DNA of 64,000 nt from the NCBI RefSeq assembly GCF_013359865.1, contig NZ_JABMCE010000084.1, forward strand, positions 62,001-126,000, read 5' to 3'. Of this stretch, positions 52,636 to 60,831 are shown one piece after another. Positions within the stretch are counted from its first letter, which is position 1. Each line of letters begins with the position of its first letter. The notes under the pieces are model-generated. The model was not told the DNA's origin. It ran no database searches and was given only the letters and a program-made list of their open reading frames with translations. The DNA is from Curtobacterium pusillum. Lineage in GTDB: Bacteria > Actinomycetota > Actinomycetes > Actinomycetales > Microbacteriaceae. Made by a program: the position numbers and the translations under genes.

Positions 52636-53597
52636 TCCTTCACCGCCCCGTCGCTCGAGTTCATGATCCGCTTCTGGAACACGAAGAACGCGATCGCGAC
52701 CGGGATGGTCATGACGAACGCCGCCGCGAGCTTGATCGGGAACTGGTTCCCCGCGCTCAGGGCTCCGGACGCCAGCGACGCGACGCCCTTGGTGAGGGTG
52801 GTCAGCCCGGGCGAGGACGAAGAGACGATGAAGTGCGGCAGCTCGTTCCAGGAGGCCTGGAACGACAGGATCGTGATCGTCACGACGGCCGGGCGGGCCA
52901 TCGGGAGCACGATCGACCAGAACGTGCGGAACGTTCCGGCGCCGTCGATCTTCGCCTGCTCCTCGACGCTCACGGGGATGGACTCGAAGAAGTTCTTCAT
53001 GATGAACACCCCGGCGGCGTCCACGAGCAGCGGCACGATCATGCCCGAGTACGAGTCGTACATGCCGAGCTGGTTGATCACGAGGAACTTCGGGATGAGC
53101 AGCACCACGCCGGGGACCGCCATCACGGCGACGAGCGCGGCGAAGACCGTCTGCCGTCCGCGGAAGCGGAGGCGGGCGAGCGCGTACCCCGCCAGGGAGT
53201 CGAAGAAGATCCGGCCGAGCGTGACGAACACCGCCACGATGACGGAGTTCATCGTCCAGATGCCGAAGTCGGAGTTCTGGAAGAGCGCCCCGAACGCCGC
53301 CGCCGTCCACGTCACCGGCAGGGCGAGCGGGTGCAGCGAGGCGTCCTGGTCCGTCTTGAAGGAGTTGACGACCGCGACGTAGAACGGCAGCAGGTAGACC
53401 GCCGCGATCACGATGCCGACGACGAGCAGGGCCACACCCCTCGGGGTGAGCCGACGCGGCCGCCTGCCGGGGCCGGGTGCCTGCGAGACGGTGGCGGCGC
53501 GCAGGTCCGGCACGGTGCCTCCAGGCAGGGTCGGACTGGAGGCACGGCGCGGGTCGGCCGCGCCCGGTGCGGTTCCCGACGTGGGTGCGCTGGTCAT
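52632..53597 (-). CDS. Sugar ABC transporter permease (MalG type)
   Basis: 321 residues from ATG 53597. The first about 50 residues are a disordered Pro/Ser/Gly-rich cytoplasmic extension, partly encoded by a GGAGGCGC-family palindrome (53516-53544). Six helices follow, with the permease EAA loop FESIPVSVEEQAKIDGAGTFRTFW, which contacts the ATPase. Second permease of a carbohydrate importer; it overlaps the MalF-type gene by four bases upstream and the peptidase by four downstream. Confidence 0.92.
   Translation of the reverse strand: MTSAPTSGTAPGAADPRRASSPTLPGGTVPDLRAATVSQAPGPGRRPRRLTPRGVALLVVGIVIAAVYLLPFYVAVVNSFKTDQDASLHPLALPVTWTAAAFGALFQNSDFGIWTMNSVIVAVFVTLGRIFFDSLAGYALARLRFRGRQTVFAALVAVMAVPGVVLLIPKFLVINQLGMYDSYSGMIVPLLVDAAGVFIMKNFFESIPVSVEEQAKIDGAGTFRTFWSIVLPMARPAVVTITILSFQASWNELPHFIVSSSSPGLTTLTKGVASLASGALSAGNQFPIKLAAAFVMTIPVAIAFFVFQKRIMNSSDGAVKE
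53516..53544. repeat. GGAGGCGC-family palindrome inside the permease gene
   Basis: TGCCTCCAG (53516-53524) and CTGGAGGCA (53536-53544) pair perfectly around 11 bases, and GGACTGGAGGCACGGCGCGGG matches the family arm seen between genes. It lies within the codons of the permease's N-terminal disordered extension, the only clear copy inside a reading frame here. Confidence 0.65.
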
Positions 53598-54634
53598 GGC
53601 GTGGTTCCCTTCTCGATCCAGCGCATGCGGCGCCGGGACACCGGGCGTTCGCGCAGCGCCCAGCGCTGCAGCAGCGTGAAGACGACGATGATGGCGAACA
53701 GGATGAACGCGATCGCCGCGCCGACGCCCCACTGCTGGCTCGTGAAGGCCGACGTGTACGAGAGGTAGGCCGGTGTCATCGTGGTGTTCGCCGGAGCACC
53801 CTTCGTGCCGGTGTAGATCTGGTCGAACACCTGCCACGTCCCGATCAGACCGAGGGTCAGCACCGTGAACAGCGTCGGGCGCAGCTGCGGCAGCGTGATC
53901 CGCCAGAACCGTGTCCAGGCGCCGGCCCCGTCGATCATCGCCGCCTCGTCGACGTCCGCCGACAGGTTCTGCAGCGCGGCGAGGAAGAGCAGCATGAACG
54001 TGCCGCTCGTCGTGAACACCGCCAGCAGGATGAAGGCGGTCATCGCGACCGACGGCCCGGCGAGCCACTCCCACCACGAGATGCCGAGCATCGTGTGCTC
54101 CGAGAGCAACGCCGGCGGGTTCCCCGCACCGAGGTGGAACAGGCCGGTCGGCTCGTTGAACCAGTTCGGCCCGTTGACCCCGACCCAGCCGATGATCTTG
54201 TTGACCGCACCGGTCGACGAGAACAGGAACAGCCAGAGGACGGTGATGGCGACGGAGCTCGTCACCGAGGGGAAGTAGAACGCGGTCCGGAAGAAGCCGC
54301 GCCCGCGCAGGGCACGCCCGTTCACGAGGAGGGCGAGGCCGAGCGCGACGGCGGTCTGCAGCGGCACGACGAACACGACGTACCAGAGGTTGTTCCGCAG
54401 CGCCGTGCCGAAGTTCTGCTCGTCGAGACCCCCACCACCGAGGATCTTCGCGTAGTTCCGACCGCCGACGAACGAGACGTCGGAGGAGAACGGACTGCCG
54501 ACCCCGTGCCAGTCGGAGAGGCTGACCCAGGCCGCCATCACCACCGGCACGGCGAGGAACAGGCCGAGCACGATGATCGTCGGCGCGGTGAACAGCCAGC
54601 CGGAGACGGCCTCGGCGCGGTTCTTCCGGGACAC
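53594..54634 (-). CDS. Sugar ABC transporter permease (MalF type)
   Basis: 346 residues from GTG 54634. Helices begin at SGWLFTAPTIIVLGLFLAVPVVM; the EAA loop is LQNLSADVDEAAMIDGAGAWTRFWRITLPQLRP. A moderately long periplasmic region (about 150-190, WFNEPTGLFHLGAGNP) lies between helices. It starts four bases after the binding-protein stop and pairs with the MalG-type permease to form the channel. No ATPase gene is in the operon. Confidence 0.94.
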   Translation of the reverse strand: MSRKNRAEAVSGWLFTAPTIIVLGLFLAVPVVMAAWVSLSDWHGVGSPFSSDVSFVGGRNYAKILGGGGLDEQNFGTALRNNLWYVVFVVPLQTAVALGLALLVNGRALRGRGFFRTAFYFPSVTSSVAITVLWLFLFSSTGAVNKIIGWVGVNGPNWFNEPTGLFHLGAGNPPALLSEHTMLGISWWEWLAGPSVAMTAFILLAVFTTSGTFMLLFLAALQNLSADVDEAAMIDGAGAWTRFWRITLPQLRPTLFTVLTLGLIGTWQVFDQIYTGTKGAPANTTMTPAYLSYTSAFTSQQWGVGAAIAFILFAIIVVFTLLQRWALRERPVSRRRMRWIEKGTTP

Positions 54635-54638
54635 GGTG

Positions 54639-55901
54639 TCAGCCCTTCAGCGCGGCGGCCATGTTCTTCTGGACGCCCTCGAGCAGGGTCTTCGTGTCGG
54701 TCGTCTTCAAGCTGCCGAGCTTGGAGTCGAAGTCGGAGATGACGTCCGCCGTACCCGCCTTGTTCGGCACACCCTTCGCGCTGTCCGCCTCGTCGAGGAA
54801 CGCCGCGTACTGCGGGTACTCCTTCTTCCACTTGGTCGCCGCGGACTCGACGGACGGCATCACGCCGAAGGCCTTGGCGAACGCCAGCTGCTGCGACGTG
54901 CTCGTCATCTTCTCGACGAAGGCGAGGGCGGCCTTCTGGTTCGGCGAGTCCTTCGCGATGCCCCAGCAGTTCGTGAACTGGAGCGTGCCGGCGCCCTTCG
55001 GACCCTTCGGCAGCTGGACCACCTTGTAGTCGACGTCCGGGTAGCTGGACGACATCGCTCCGGTGAGCCAGTTGCCCTCGACCGTCATCGCGGCCTTGTC
55101 CTTGCCGAACGCATCGCCGCCCCAGCTCTCGCCGAGGTCGCTGGAGAACTTCGCCGAGCCGTCCTGGAGCAGGCCCTTCACGTAGTCGAGCGCCTTGACG
55201 TTCGCCGCGGAGTCCACGGTGGCCTTCGTCTGGTCGGCGTTCGTGAGCGCACCGCCCGCCTGCGCCATGAAGGCCCCGAGCCGTTCGTACTGCGGACTCA
55301 TCGTCAGACCGACCCGACCGGCCTGCGTGAGCTTCTTCGACACGCTGGCGAGCTCGTCCCACGTCTTCGGGACGTCGCTGTCGGTGAGCCCCGCGGCCTT
55401 CCAGTCCTTCGTGTTGATGAAGAGCGCGAGGGTCGAGAAGTCCTTGGGCGCACAGTAGAGCTGGTCGTCGACGGTGAACGACTTGGTGAGCGTCGGGTAG
55501 AAGTCGTCCTCGTTCGACAGGTCGTCGCCGTACGCCAGGAGGGAGCCGTTCGAAGCGTACCCGGTGAGTGACGAGGTGCTGACGTAGAAGACGTCGGCGG
55601 GCTTGCCGGACGCGAAGCCCTGGGCGAGCTGCTGGTCGAGGTTGTTCGCCGGTTGGACGGACACCCCGGTGCCCGACGACTTCGACCACGCGGCCGCGGC
55701 GCTCTTCACGGCGGCGGTCTCGGCGTCCCCGGAGGAACCGATGAGGACGGTGAGGTCCTTGTCACTCGAGGTGAGCTTGCCGGCGGAAGCGCCGGAGGAC
55801 GACCCGGAGCCGCTGAAGCCGGAGCCGCAGGCGGACAGGGTCAGGGCTGCGGTGAGCGCCATCGCTCCCGCGGTCAGCATGCGTGCTGTGCGTCGTTGCA
55901 T
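54639..55901 (-). CDS. Sugar ABC transporter substrate-binding lipoprotein
   Basis: 420 residues. The signal peptide ends in lipobox LTLSACGSG (Cys about 25), then a Gly/Ser linker and a cluster-B (extracellular binding protein family 1) body: DLTVLIGSSGDAETAAV, GKPADVFYVSTSSL, MSPQYERLGAFMAQAGGAL, MTVEGNWLTGAM. It captures an oligosaccharide outside the membrane for the two permeases. First gene of the operon under the 55943 operator. The ligand is likely an alpha-glucoside, judged from the operon's debranching-type enzyme. Confidence 0.94.
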   Translation of the reverse strand: MQRRTARMLTAGAMALTAALTLSACGSGFSGSGSSSGASAGKLTSSDKDLTVLIGSSGDAETAAVKSAAAAWSKSSGTGVSVQPANNLDQQLAQGFASGKPADVFYVSTSSLTGYASNGSLLAYGDDLSNEDDFYPTLTKSFTVDDQLYCAPKDFSTLALFINTKDWKAAGLTDSDVPKTWDELASVSKKLTQAGRVGLTMSPQYERLGAFMAQAGGALTNADQTKATVDSAANVKALDYVKGLLQDGSAKFSSDLGESWGGDAFGKDKAAMTVEGNWLTGAMSSSYPDVDYKVVQLPKGPKGAGTLQFTNCWGIAKDSPNQKAALAFVEKMTSTSQQLAFAKAFGVMPSVESAATKWKKEYPQYAAFLDEADSAKGVPNKAGTADVISDFDSKLGSLKTTDTKTLLEGVQKNMAAALKG

Positions 55902-55942
55902 CGGGGGACTCCTCGTTGAGTTCGGGACTTCGATCGTTCAAA

Positions 55943-55956
55943 TTTGATCGATCAAA
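55943..55956. promoter_or_regulatory. LacI-type operator of the sugar operon
   Basis: TTTGATCGATCAAA is a perfect 14-base palindrome with a central CG, as preferred by LacI-family regulators, within an A/T-rich stretch between the divergent binding-protein (55901) and lacI (55988) genes. It is positioned to control both. Confidence 0.85.
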
Positions 55957-55987
55957 CGAGTCGACCATACACCCGGGAGGCACTACG

Positions 55988-56983
55988 GTGAAGCCCATGT
56001 CGCACCCCGCCACCGTCGCCGACGTCGCCCGCGCCGCAGGCGTCTCACGGCAGACCGTGTCGAACGTGCTCAACCGTCCCGAGGTCGTCCGGCCCTCGAC
56101 CCGCTCCCGGGTCCAGGCCGCTGTCCAGGAGCTCGGGTACCGCCCGCACGCGTCCGCCCGACGGCTCCGGACGCGTCAGAGCTCGACGCTCGGCGTCCGG
56201 CTCGAACCCGTGCACGGGATCTCCGGCGCGGTGCTCGACCGCTTCCTGCACGCCCTGGTCGACAGTGCCGACGAGCGCGGCATGCGGATCCTGCTCTTCA
56301 CCGCCGAGGACGTCGACGACGAGCTCGCCCACATCGAGCACCTCGTCGAGGGCTCGGACGTCGACGGGTTCGTCCTCACGTCGACGTTCCACGGTGACCC
56401 CCGGCCGGCGTGGCTCGGTACCCGTGGCGTCCCGTTCGTGATGTTCGGGCGACCGTGGGGACTCCCCGACGTCGACGCCGCCCCGCACCCCTGGGTCGAC
56501 GTCGACGGCCGCGCCGGCCTGCACGACGCGACGACGCACCTGCTGGCGCTCGGCCACCGCCGGATCGGCTTCCTCGGCTGGCCGAGCCACTCCGGCCAGG
56601 GCGACGAACGGCGTCGCGGGTGGCAGGGAGCCATGCCCCCCGACGAGCCCCTCGACGCGCTCGACCTGACGTGCGAGGACGATGTCGCCGCGGCCAGGCG
56701 CACGGTCACCGGGGCGCTCGACGGCGGAGCCCGATTCGACGCCCTCGTCTGCGCCTCGGACACCCTCGCACTGGGCGCCCGGTTCGCGCTCGGCGCCTCG
56801 GTGCCGGTGGTGGGCTACGACGACACCCCGGTGGCCGAAGCGCTCGGCATCTCGAGCGTCGAGCAACCCCTCGTCGAGGTCGCCTCCGCCGCGGTCGAGC
56901 TCCTCATGGGCTCGGGACGCTCCGTCCTGCCGGCGTCCACGGGTCACCGCCTGCTCGCACCCCGGGTCGTCTGGCGCGCCTGA
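55988..56983 (+). CDS. LacI-family regulator of the sugar ABC operon
   Basis: 331 residues from GTG 55988, chosen because GGGAGG lies eight bases upstream; ATG 55997 is too far from it. HTH ATVADVARAAGVSRQTVSNVLNRPEVVRPSTRSRV with hinge region YRPHASARRLRTRQ, effector domain from about 65 (TLGVRLEPVHGISGAVLDRFL) and ending VVGYDDTPVAEALGISSVEQPL. Divergent from the sugar operon across a palindromic operator, it most likely represses uptake until the sugar is present. Confidence 0.93.
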   Translation: MKPMSHPATVADVARAAGVSRQTVSNVLNRPEVVRPSTRSRVQAAVQELGYRPHASARRLRTRQSSTLGVRLEPVHGISGAVLDRFLHALVDSADERGMRILLFTAEDVDDELAHIEHLVEGSDVDGFVLTSTFHGDPRPAWLGTRGVPFVMFGRPWGLPDVDAAPHPWVDVDGRAGLHDATTHLLALGHRRIGFLGWPSHSGQGDERRRGWQGAMPPDEPLDALDLTCEDDVAAARRTVTGALDGGARFDALVCASDTLALGARFALGASVPVVGYDDTPVAEALGISSVEQPLVEVASAAVELLMGSGRSVLPASTGHRLLAPRVVWRA

Positions 56984-56991
56984 CCCGAGCC

Positions 56992-57606
56992 CTACGCCGG
57001 GCCGGCGGGCCTCGACCGCACGTGGGCCCGCTCCCCCTGCGGTCCGTACAGGCACAGCACCTCGGTCACCTCGTCGGTCACGTTGCCGATCCAGTGCGGG
57101 GTGTGGGTGTCGAACTCGGCGACCTCGCCCGGACCGAGGTCGAGGTCGCGTTCCCCGAGCAGGAGTCGCAACCGGCCGGAGAGCACGTAGAGCCACTCGT
57201 AGCCCTCGTGCGTCTTCAGCGTCGGCTCCCCGGCGGGCGAACGCGGCGGGAAGAGCTGCTTGAACGAGCGCACGCCGCCGGTCCGTCGCGTCAGCGGCAC
57301 GACCACCCGGCCTCCGTGCATCTCGGGCTTCAGGTGCACACGCGGGTCACCGGTCCGCGGCGCCCCGACGAGGTCGTCGAGCGGCACCTGGTACGCCTGC
57401 GCGAGCGGCAGCAGCAGTTCGAGCGTCGGCTTCCGCTGGCCGGATTCCAGCCGCGACAGCGTGGACACCGAGATGCCCGTCTGCTTCGAGAGCGCGGCGA
57501 GCGTGACGTCCCGGTGCGAACGCAACGCGCGCAGTCGGGGGCCGACCCCGTCGACCACCTCAGCGGTCGTGCGCGGGGTGATCCGTTCCTCCCGGCCGTG
57601 CGCCAT
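56992..57606 (-). CDS. XRE-family regulator with C-terminal cupin domain
   Basis: 204 residues from ATG 57606 (ATG 57615 also possible). HTH at about 20-75: LRALRSHRDVTLAALSKQTGISVSTLSRLESGQRKPTLELLL. Cupin at about 95-195: GGRVVVPLTRRTG, HEGYEWLYVLSGRLRLLLGERDLDLGPGEVAEFDTHTPHWIGN, with His/Glu metal ligands. Such regulators sense small molecules through the cupin. Divergent from the FAD reductase gene, start to start 67 bases apart, which it likely controls. Confidence 0.9.
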   Translation of the reverse strand: MAHGREERITPRTTAEVVDGVGPRLRALRSHRDVTLAALSKQTGISVSTLSRLESGQRKPTLELLLPLAQAYQVPLDDLVGAPRTGDPRVHLKPEMHGGRVVVPLTRRTGGVRSFKQLFPPRSPAGEPTLKTHEGYEWLYVLSGRLRLLLGERDLDLGPGEVAEFDTHTPHWIGNVTDEVTEVLCLYGPQGERAHVRSRPAGPA

Positions 57607-57673
57607 GCCGACCATGTTGCCAGAGCAGCAAGCAGGATTGCCAGACCCAGCGGCAGTTCCGCAGGATGCACGC

Positions 57674-58657
57674 ATGCGTGATCACTACGACGTCATCGTC
57701 ATCGGCGGAGCCGCCGCCGGCCTGTCAGCAGCGCTCATCCTCGGCCGTTCGCGCCGGTCGGTCCTCGTCGTCGACTCCGGCGAGCCCCGCAACGCACGCG
57801 CAGAAGGCGCGCACAACTACCTCGGCCGCGAGGGCGCCGCACCGTCCGAGCTGTACCGGGTCGGTCGCGACGAGGTCGCCGCCTACGGAGTCGAGGTGAC
57901 GGCCGGGAGGATCGTGGCCGCGTCCGCCACGGACGGGGACCGTGCCGACGCGATCGGCTTCTCGGTCACCCTGGACTCCGGCGCGATCGTCGCGGCGCGC
58001 AGGCTCGTCGTCGCCTCCGGCGCCGTCGACGTCCTGCCGGACGTCCCGGGACTCGCGGAGCAGTGGGGGCGCGGGGTCGTGCACTGCCCGTTCTGCCACG
58101 GGTGGGAGATCCGCGACCAGCGCATCGGCGTGCTCGTGACGACTCCGATCGGCGCGCACCACGCGCTCATGTTCCGCGCGCTGAGCGAGGACGTGACGGC
58201 GTTCGTCACCGATCCGTCCCTCGTCGACGACACGGCTCTCGCGGGACTGCGAGCACGCGGCGTCCGGGTCGTGACCGGTCCGGTCGCGCGTGTGCTGTCC
58301 GCGTCGGGGGCGTTGACGGGGGTGGAGCTCGGGTCCGGCGAGGTCGTGTCGTTGGACGCCCTGGCCGCGGCGAGCACCGTCGAGGCGCGGGTCGACTTCC
58401 TCTCCGGGCTGGGACTCGTCGCCGTCGACCAGCGGATGGGCGACCTCCGGTTCGGGAGCGCCCTGTCGGTGGACGCCGCCGGGCAGACCACGGTGCCCGG
58501 GGTGTACGCGGCGGGGAACGTGGCGTCCCCGACGGCCACGGTCATCGCGTCCGCCGCTGCCGGGACGCAGGCGGGTGCCGCGGTGCACGGCGACCTGGTG
58601 CAGGCGGACCTGGCGGCGGCGCTCGCGGCTTCGGATGCCGGTCAGCCGACGCGGTAG
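57674..58657 (+). CDS. Thioredoxin-reductase-like FAD/NAD(P) oxidoreductase
   Basis: 327 residues from ATG 57674. FAD motif YDVIVIGGAAAGLSAALIL; a redox-active dithiol in VVHCPFCHGWEIRDQRIGVL (CPFC); an NAD(P) region at about 150-175; and the C-terminal FAD motif GVYAAGNVASPTATVIASAAAG. The group reduces unknown disulfides or low-molecular thiols. The NADPH loop is degenerate (VLVTTPIGAHHALMF lacks GxGxxA), which may change coenzyme use. It is partnered by the divergent XRE-cupin gene and overlaps the convergent pentapeptide-like gene by 16 bases. Confidence 0.9.
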   Translation: MRDHYDVIVIGGAAAGLSAALILGRSRRSVLVVDSGEPRNARAEGAHNYLGREGAAPSELYRVGRDEVAAYGVEVTAGRIVAASATDGDRADAIGFSVTLDSGAIVAARRLVVASGAVDVLPDVPGLAEQWGRGVVHCPFCHGWEIRDQRIGVLVTTPIGAHHALMFRALSEDVTAFVTDPSLVDDTALAGLRARGVRVVTGPVARVLSASGALTGVELGSGEVVSLDALAAASTVEARVDFLSGLGLVAVDQRMGDLRFGSALSVDAAGQTTVPGVYAAGNVASPTATVIASAAAGTQAGAAVHGDLVQADLAAALAASDAGQPTR

Positions 58658-59310
58658 CCCGCCTGCGCGGCGAGGAGCGGCGCGAGCGTGTACAGCTGGT
58701 CGGCGCCGATCGTCGCACCGCGGAACCCCTCGAGCCGCTCCACCCGGTCGAGGTCGGCGCTCCGCAGGTCCACGTGCTCGATCCGCGTGTTCGACCCCTC
58801 CGCCGCCCGGATCCGCGTGCCGTCGAACGACACCCGGAGCAGTCGGGCATCGGCGATGTCGAGCTCGTCGACGACGCAGTCGCGGAACACCACGTCGGTG
58901 AGCGTCGAGCCGCGGAGGTTCACGAACCCGAGCTTCATGCCGACGAACTCGACGCCGTTCAAGCCCGCGTCGTACAGCTCCGCCGAACCCACCCGTCCGC
59001 CGGCGATCCGGACCTCGCGCCAGGAGCTGCTCGACGCCCGGAGCACGGGGGCGTCGAGCGTCTCGACGATCGAGTCGCGCACCCGCAGTCCGCGCAGGTC
59101 GGCGGCGTCCACCCGGAGCGTCCCGATCACGGACTCCTCGATCTCGAGGTCGGGGAGGCGCTCCCCCGCGAGGTCGAACGTTCCGATGCGCTTGCCCTCG
59201 ATCCGGTCACCGGTCAGGACGTCCCCGGGGCCGGGCGCCCAGTCCTCGAGGTCGGCGGGTTCGGTCAGGGTGATGCGCGGGGCGTCGGTTCCTCCGGAGC
59301 TGCGGGCCAT
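58642..59310 (-). CDS. Pentapeptide-repeat-like protein
   Basis: 222 residues from ATG 59310. The body (about 60-205) alternates hydrophobic and short polar residues every five positions (for example LRVDAADLRGLRVRDSIVE, FVNLRGSTLTDVVFRDCVV, IEHVDLRSADLDRVERL), typical of a right-handed quadrilateral beta-helix, though A(D/N)LxX repeats are degenerate. Function unknown; no gyrase-protection relation is evident. It overlaps the FAD reductase gene end and follows the DUF6314-like gene by four bases, so that pair may be cotranscribed. Confidence 0.8.
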   Translation of the reverse strand: MARSSGGTDAPRITLTEPADLEDWAPGPGDVLTGDRIEGKRIGTFDLAGERLPDLEIEESVIGTLRVDAADLRGLRVRDSIVETLDAPVLRASSSSWREVRIAGGRVGSAELYDAGLNGVEFVGMKLGFVNLRGSTLTDVVFRDCVVDELDIADARLLRVSFDGTRIRAAEGSNTRIEHVDLRSADLDRVERLEGFRGATIGADQLYTLAPLLAAQAGYRVG

Positions 59311-59314
59311 GTGA

Positions 59315-59752
59315 TCAGTCTGCCGGGTGGGACCGACGTCGCAGTTCGCTGTGGAGCGCGTAGTCCTTCGCGGGGCCGTGCGCCTCCCACCGGACCGTCC
59401 AGTGGTCGACGTCACCGGCGAGCACCCCCGTGTACTCGTCGGGCGAGCACGCGTGGGCCACGGACCCGCCCCAGACCCAGTCGTGGAAGACGCGGCCGTC
59501 GGCGAAGTGCACGGTCCACCCGAGGCCGGTGCCGGTGCCGGTGCCGGGTCCGCGACGCACGAACAGCGTCCGCGACACGGGCACGGTCCTGCCGTCGAAG
59601 ACCATGGTGCCCGTCTCGTCCCAGCGGACCTCGTCCGGGCCGGTGCCCGTCAGCGTGGTGGTCCCGGTCACGGTGCCGTCCACGCCGGCGAGCCGATCGG
59701 TCACGTGCCGGCGCAGCACCCACTCCCCGAGCAGGTCCGTCGGCAGCAGCAC
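59315..59752 (-). CDS. DUF6314-like calycin-fold protein
   Basis: 145 residues from GTG 59752. LLGEWVLRRHVTDRLAG at the start, WDETGTMVFDG, RTLFVRR and VHFADGRVFHDWVWG followed by HACSPDEYTG match the DUF6314 pattern as I remember it. Small beta-barrel predicted, function unknown. It starts 29 bases upstream of nothing coding on its left and reads into the pentapeptide-like gene, four bases away. Confidence 0.75.
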   Translation of the reverse strand: MLLPTDLLGEWVLRRHVTDRLAGVDGTVTGTTTLTGTGPDEVRWDETGTMVFDGRTVPVSRTLFVRRGPGTGTGTGLGWTVHFADGRVFHDWVWGGSVAHACSPDEYTGVLAGDVDHWTVRWEAHGPAKDYALHSELRRRSHPAD

Positions 59753-59781
59753 CAGCCCACCCTACGGGCGCAGCAGCGCGC

Positions 59782-60831
59782 TCAGCCCTGCAACGGACCG
59801 GACGCGGGAACGCGAGCACCGTCGGCGAACCCGGCCACGAGCTCGCGCAGGGCGTCCTCGGAGGTGTGCCGCGCCTCCCATCCGAGCACCGACCGTGCGC
59901 GGTCCGTCCGCATCACCGGCACCTGGGCCGCGATGTCCACCCACCCGGCGTCCGTCGGCTGCAGGCGGAGCCGCCACGTCAGGGTGACGATCCCGCGGAT
60001 GAGCCACATCGGCACGCGGACGGCACCGAGCATCCCGAACGCCCTGGCCATCCGCGGCGGGTTCAGGACGGGCGAGGCGGCGATGTTGAACGCGCCGTCC
60101 GCCTTCCGCTCGACCGCCCGCCAGTACGCGTCGGCGACGTCGTCGGCGTGCACCGCCTGGAAGACGAACGGCAACGGCAACGGCAGGAGCGCCCATCGGC
60201 CCCAGCGGACGATCGACATCGGCACGAGGTGGCCGAGGAAGAGTCCCCGGATCTCGGCAGCGGCATCCCGCTGGAAGATCAGCCCGGGCCGGAGCCGCGT
60301 CACGACGACCTCCGGATGACGGGCGGAGAACTCGTCCATCGCTGCCTCGTTCGCCGCCTTGTGGATCGAGTACGTCGCCGTCGGGATGCCGTCCGCGGGC
60401 CAGGACTCGTCGACCGGCGCCCGCTTGCCGTCGACGTCCACGCCGCGGTACGTCCCCACCGAGGACGCGACGACGACCTGCCGGACACCGGCGTCCGCGA
60501 CGGCTTCCAGGACGTTGGCGGTCCCGAGCACGTTCGTCCGGTACTGAGCGGGGATGTCGTGCGTCGGTTGCAGCGCCCAGGCGAGGTGCACGACGGCGTC
60601 GGCGCCCCGGAACACGGCGGTCAGCTGCTCGACGGCGTCGTCCGCGCCGACGTCGACGGCGTGCCAGACCGCCGCGTCGTAGGGCGCGACCCGGGCGTCC
60701 GGCAGGCGGCGGGCGACCCCGACGACCTGCACCGGGATGCCGTCGCCCGAGCCCTCGAGCCGCGCCGCGGCGAGTCGCCGCAGCACGGCCGTGCCGACGT
60801 TCCCGGTGCCGCCGACGACGACGATCCGCAT
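59782..60831 (-). CDS. NAD-dependent epimerase/dehydratase family protein
   Basis: 349 residues from ATG 60831. Extended SDR: MRIVVVGGTGNVGTAVLRRL binds NAD(P); VVHLAWALQPTHDIPAQYRTNVLGTANVL, VVASSVGTYRG and YSIHKAANE (Tyr/Lys) form the active site. A further region (about 230-300) has a hydrophobic stretch (PFVFQAVHADDVADAYW). It shares one base with the upstream alcohol dehydrogenase stop (TGATG), so the two are coupled. Substrate unknown. Confidence 0.92.
   Translation of the reverse strand: MRIVVVGGTGNVGTAVLRRLAAARLEGSGDGIPVQVVGVARRLPDARVAPYDAAVWHAVDVGADDAVEQLTAVFRGADAVVHLAWALQPTHDIPAQYRTNVLGTANVLEAVADAGVRQVVVASSVGTYRGVDVDGKRAPVDESWPADGIPTATYSIHKAANEAAMDEFSARHPEVVVTRLRPGLIFQRDAAAEIRGLFLGHLVPMSIVRWGRWALLPLPLPFVFQAVHADDVADAYWRAVERKADGAFNIAASPVLNPPRMARAFGMLGAVRVPMWLIRGIVTLTWRLRLQPTDAGWVDIAAQVPVMRTDRARSVLGWEARHTSEDALRELVAGFADGARVPASGPLQG

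Noticed and set aside
49355..52666. A 1103-codon plus-strand open frame
   Set aside because: It is antisense to the MFS, debranching and peptidase genes, shows no family motif, and is explained by third-position GC bias.
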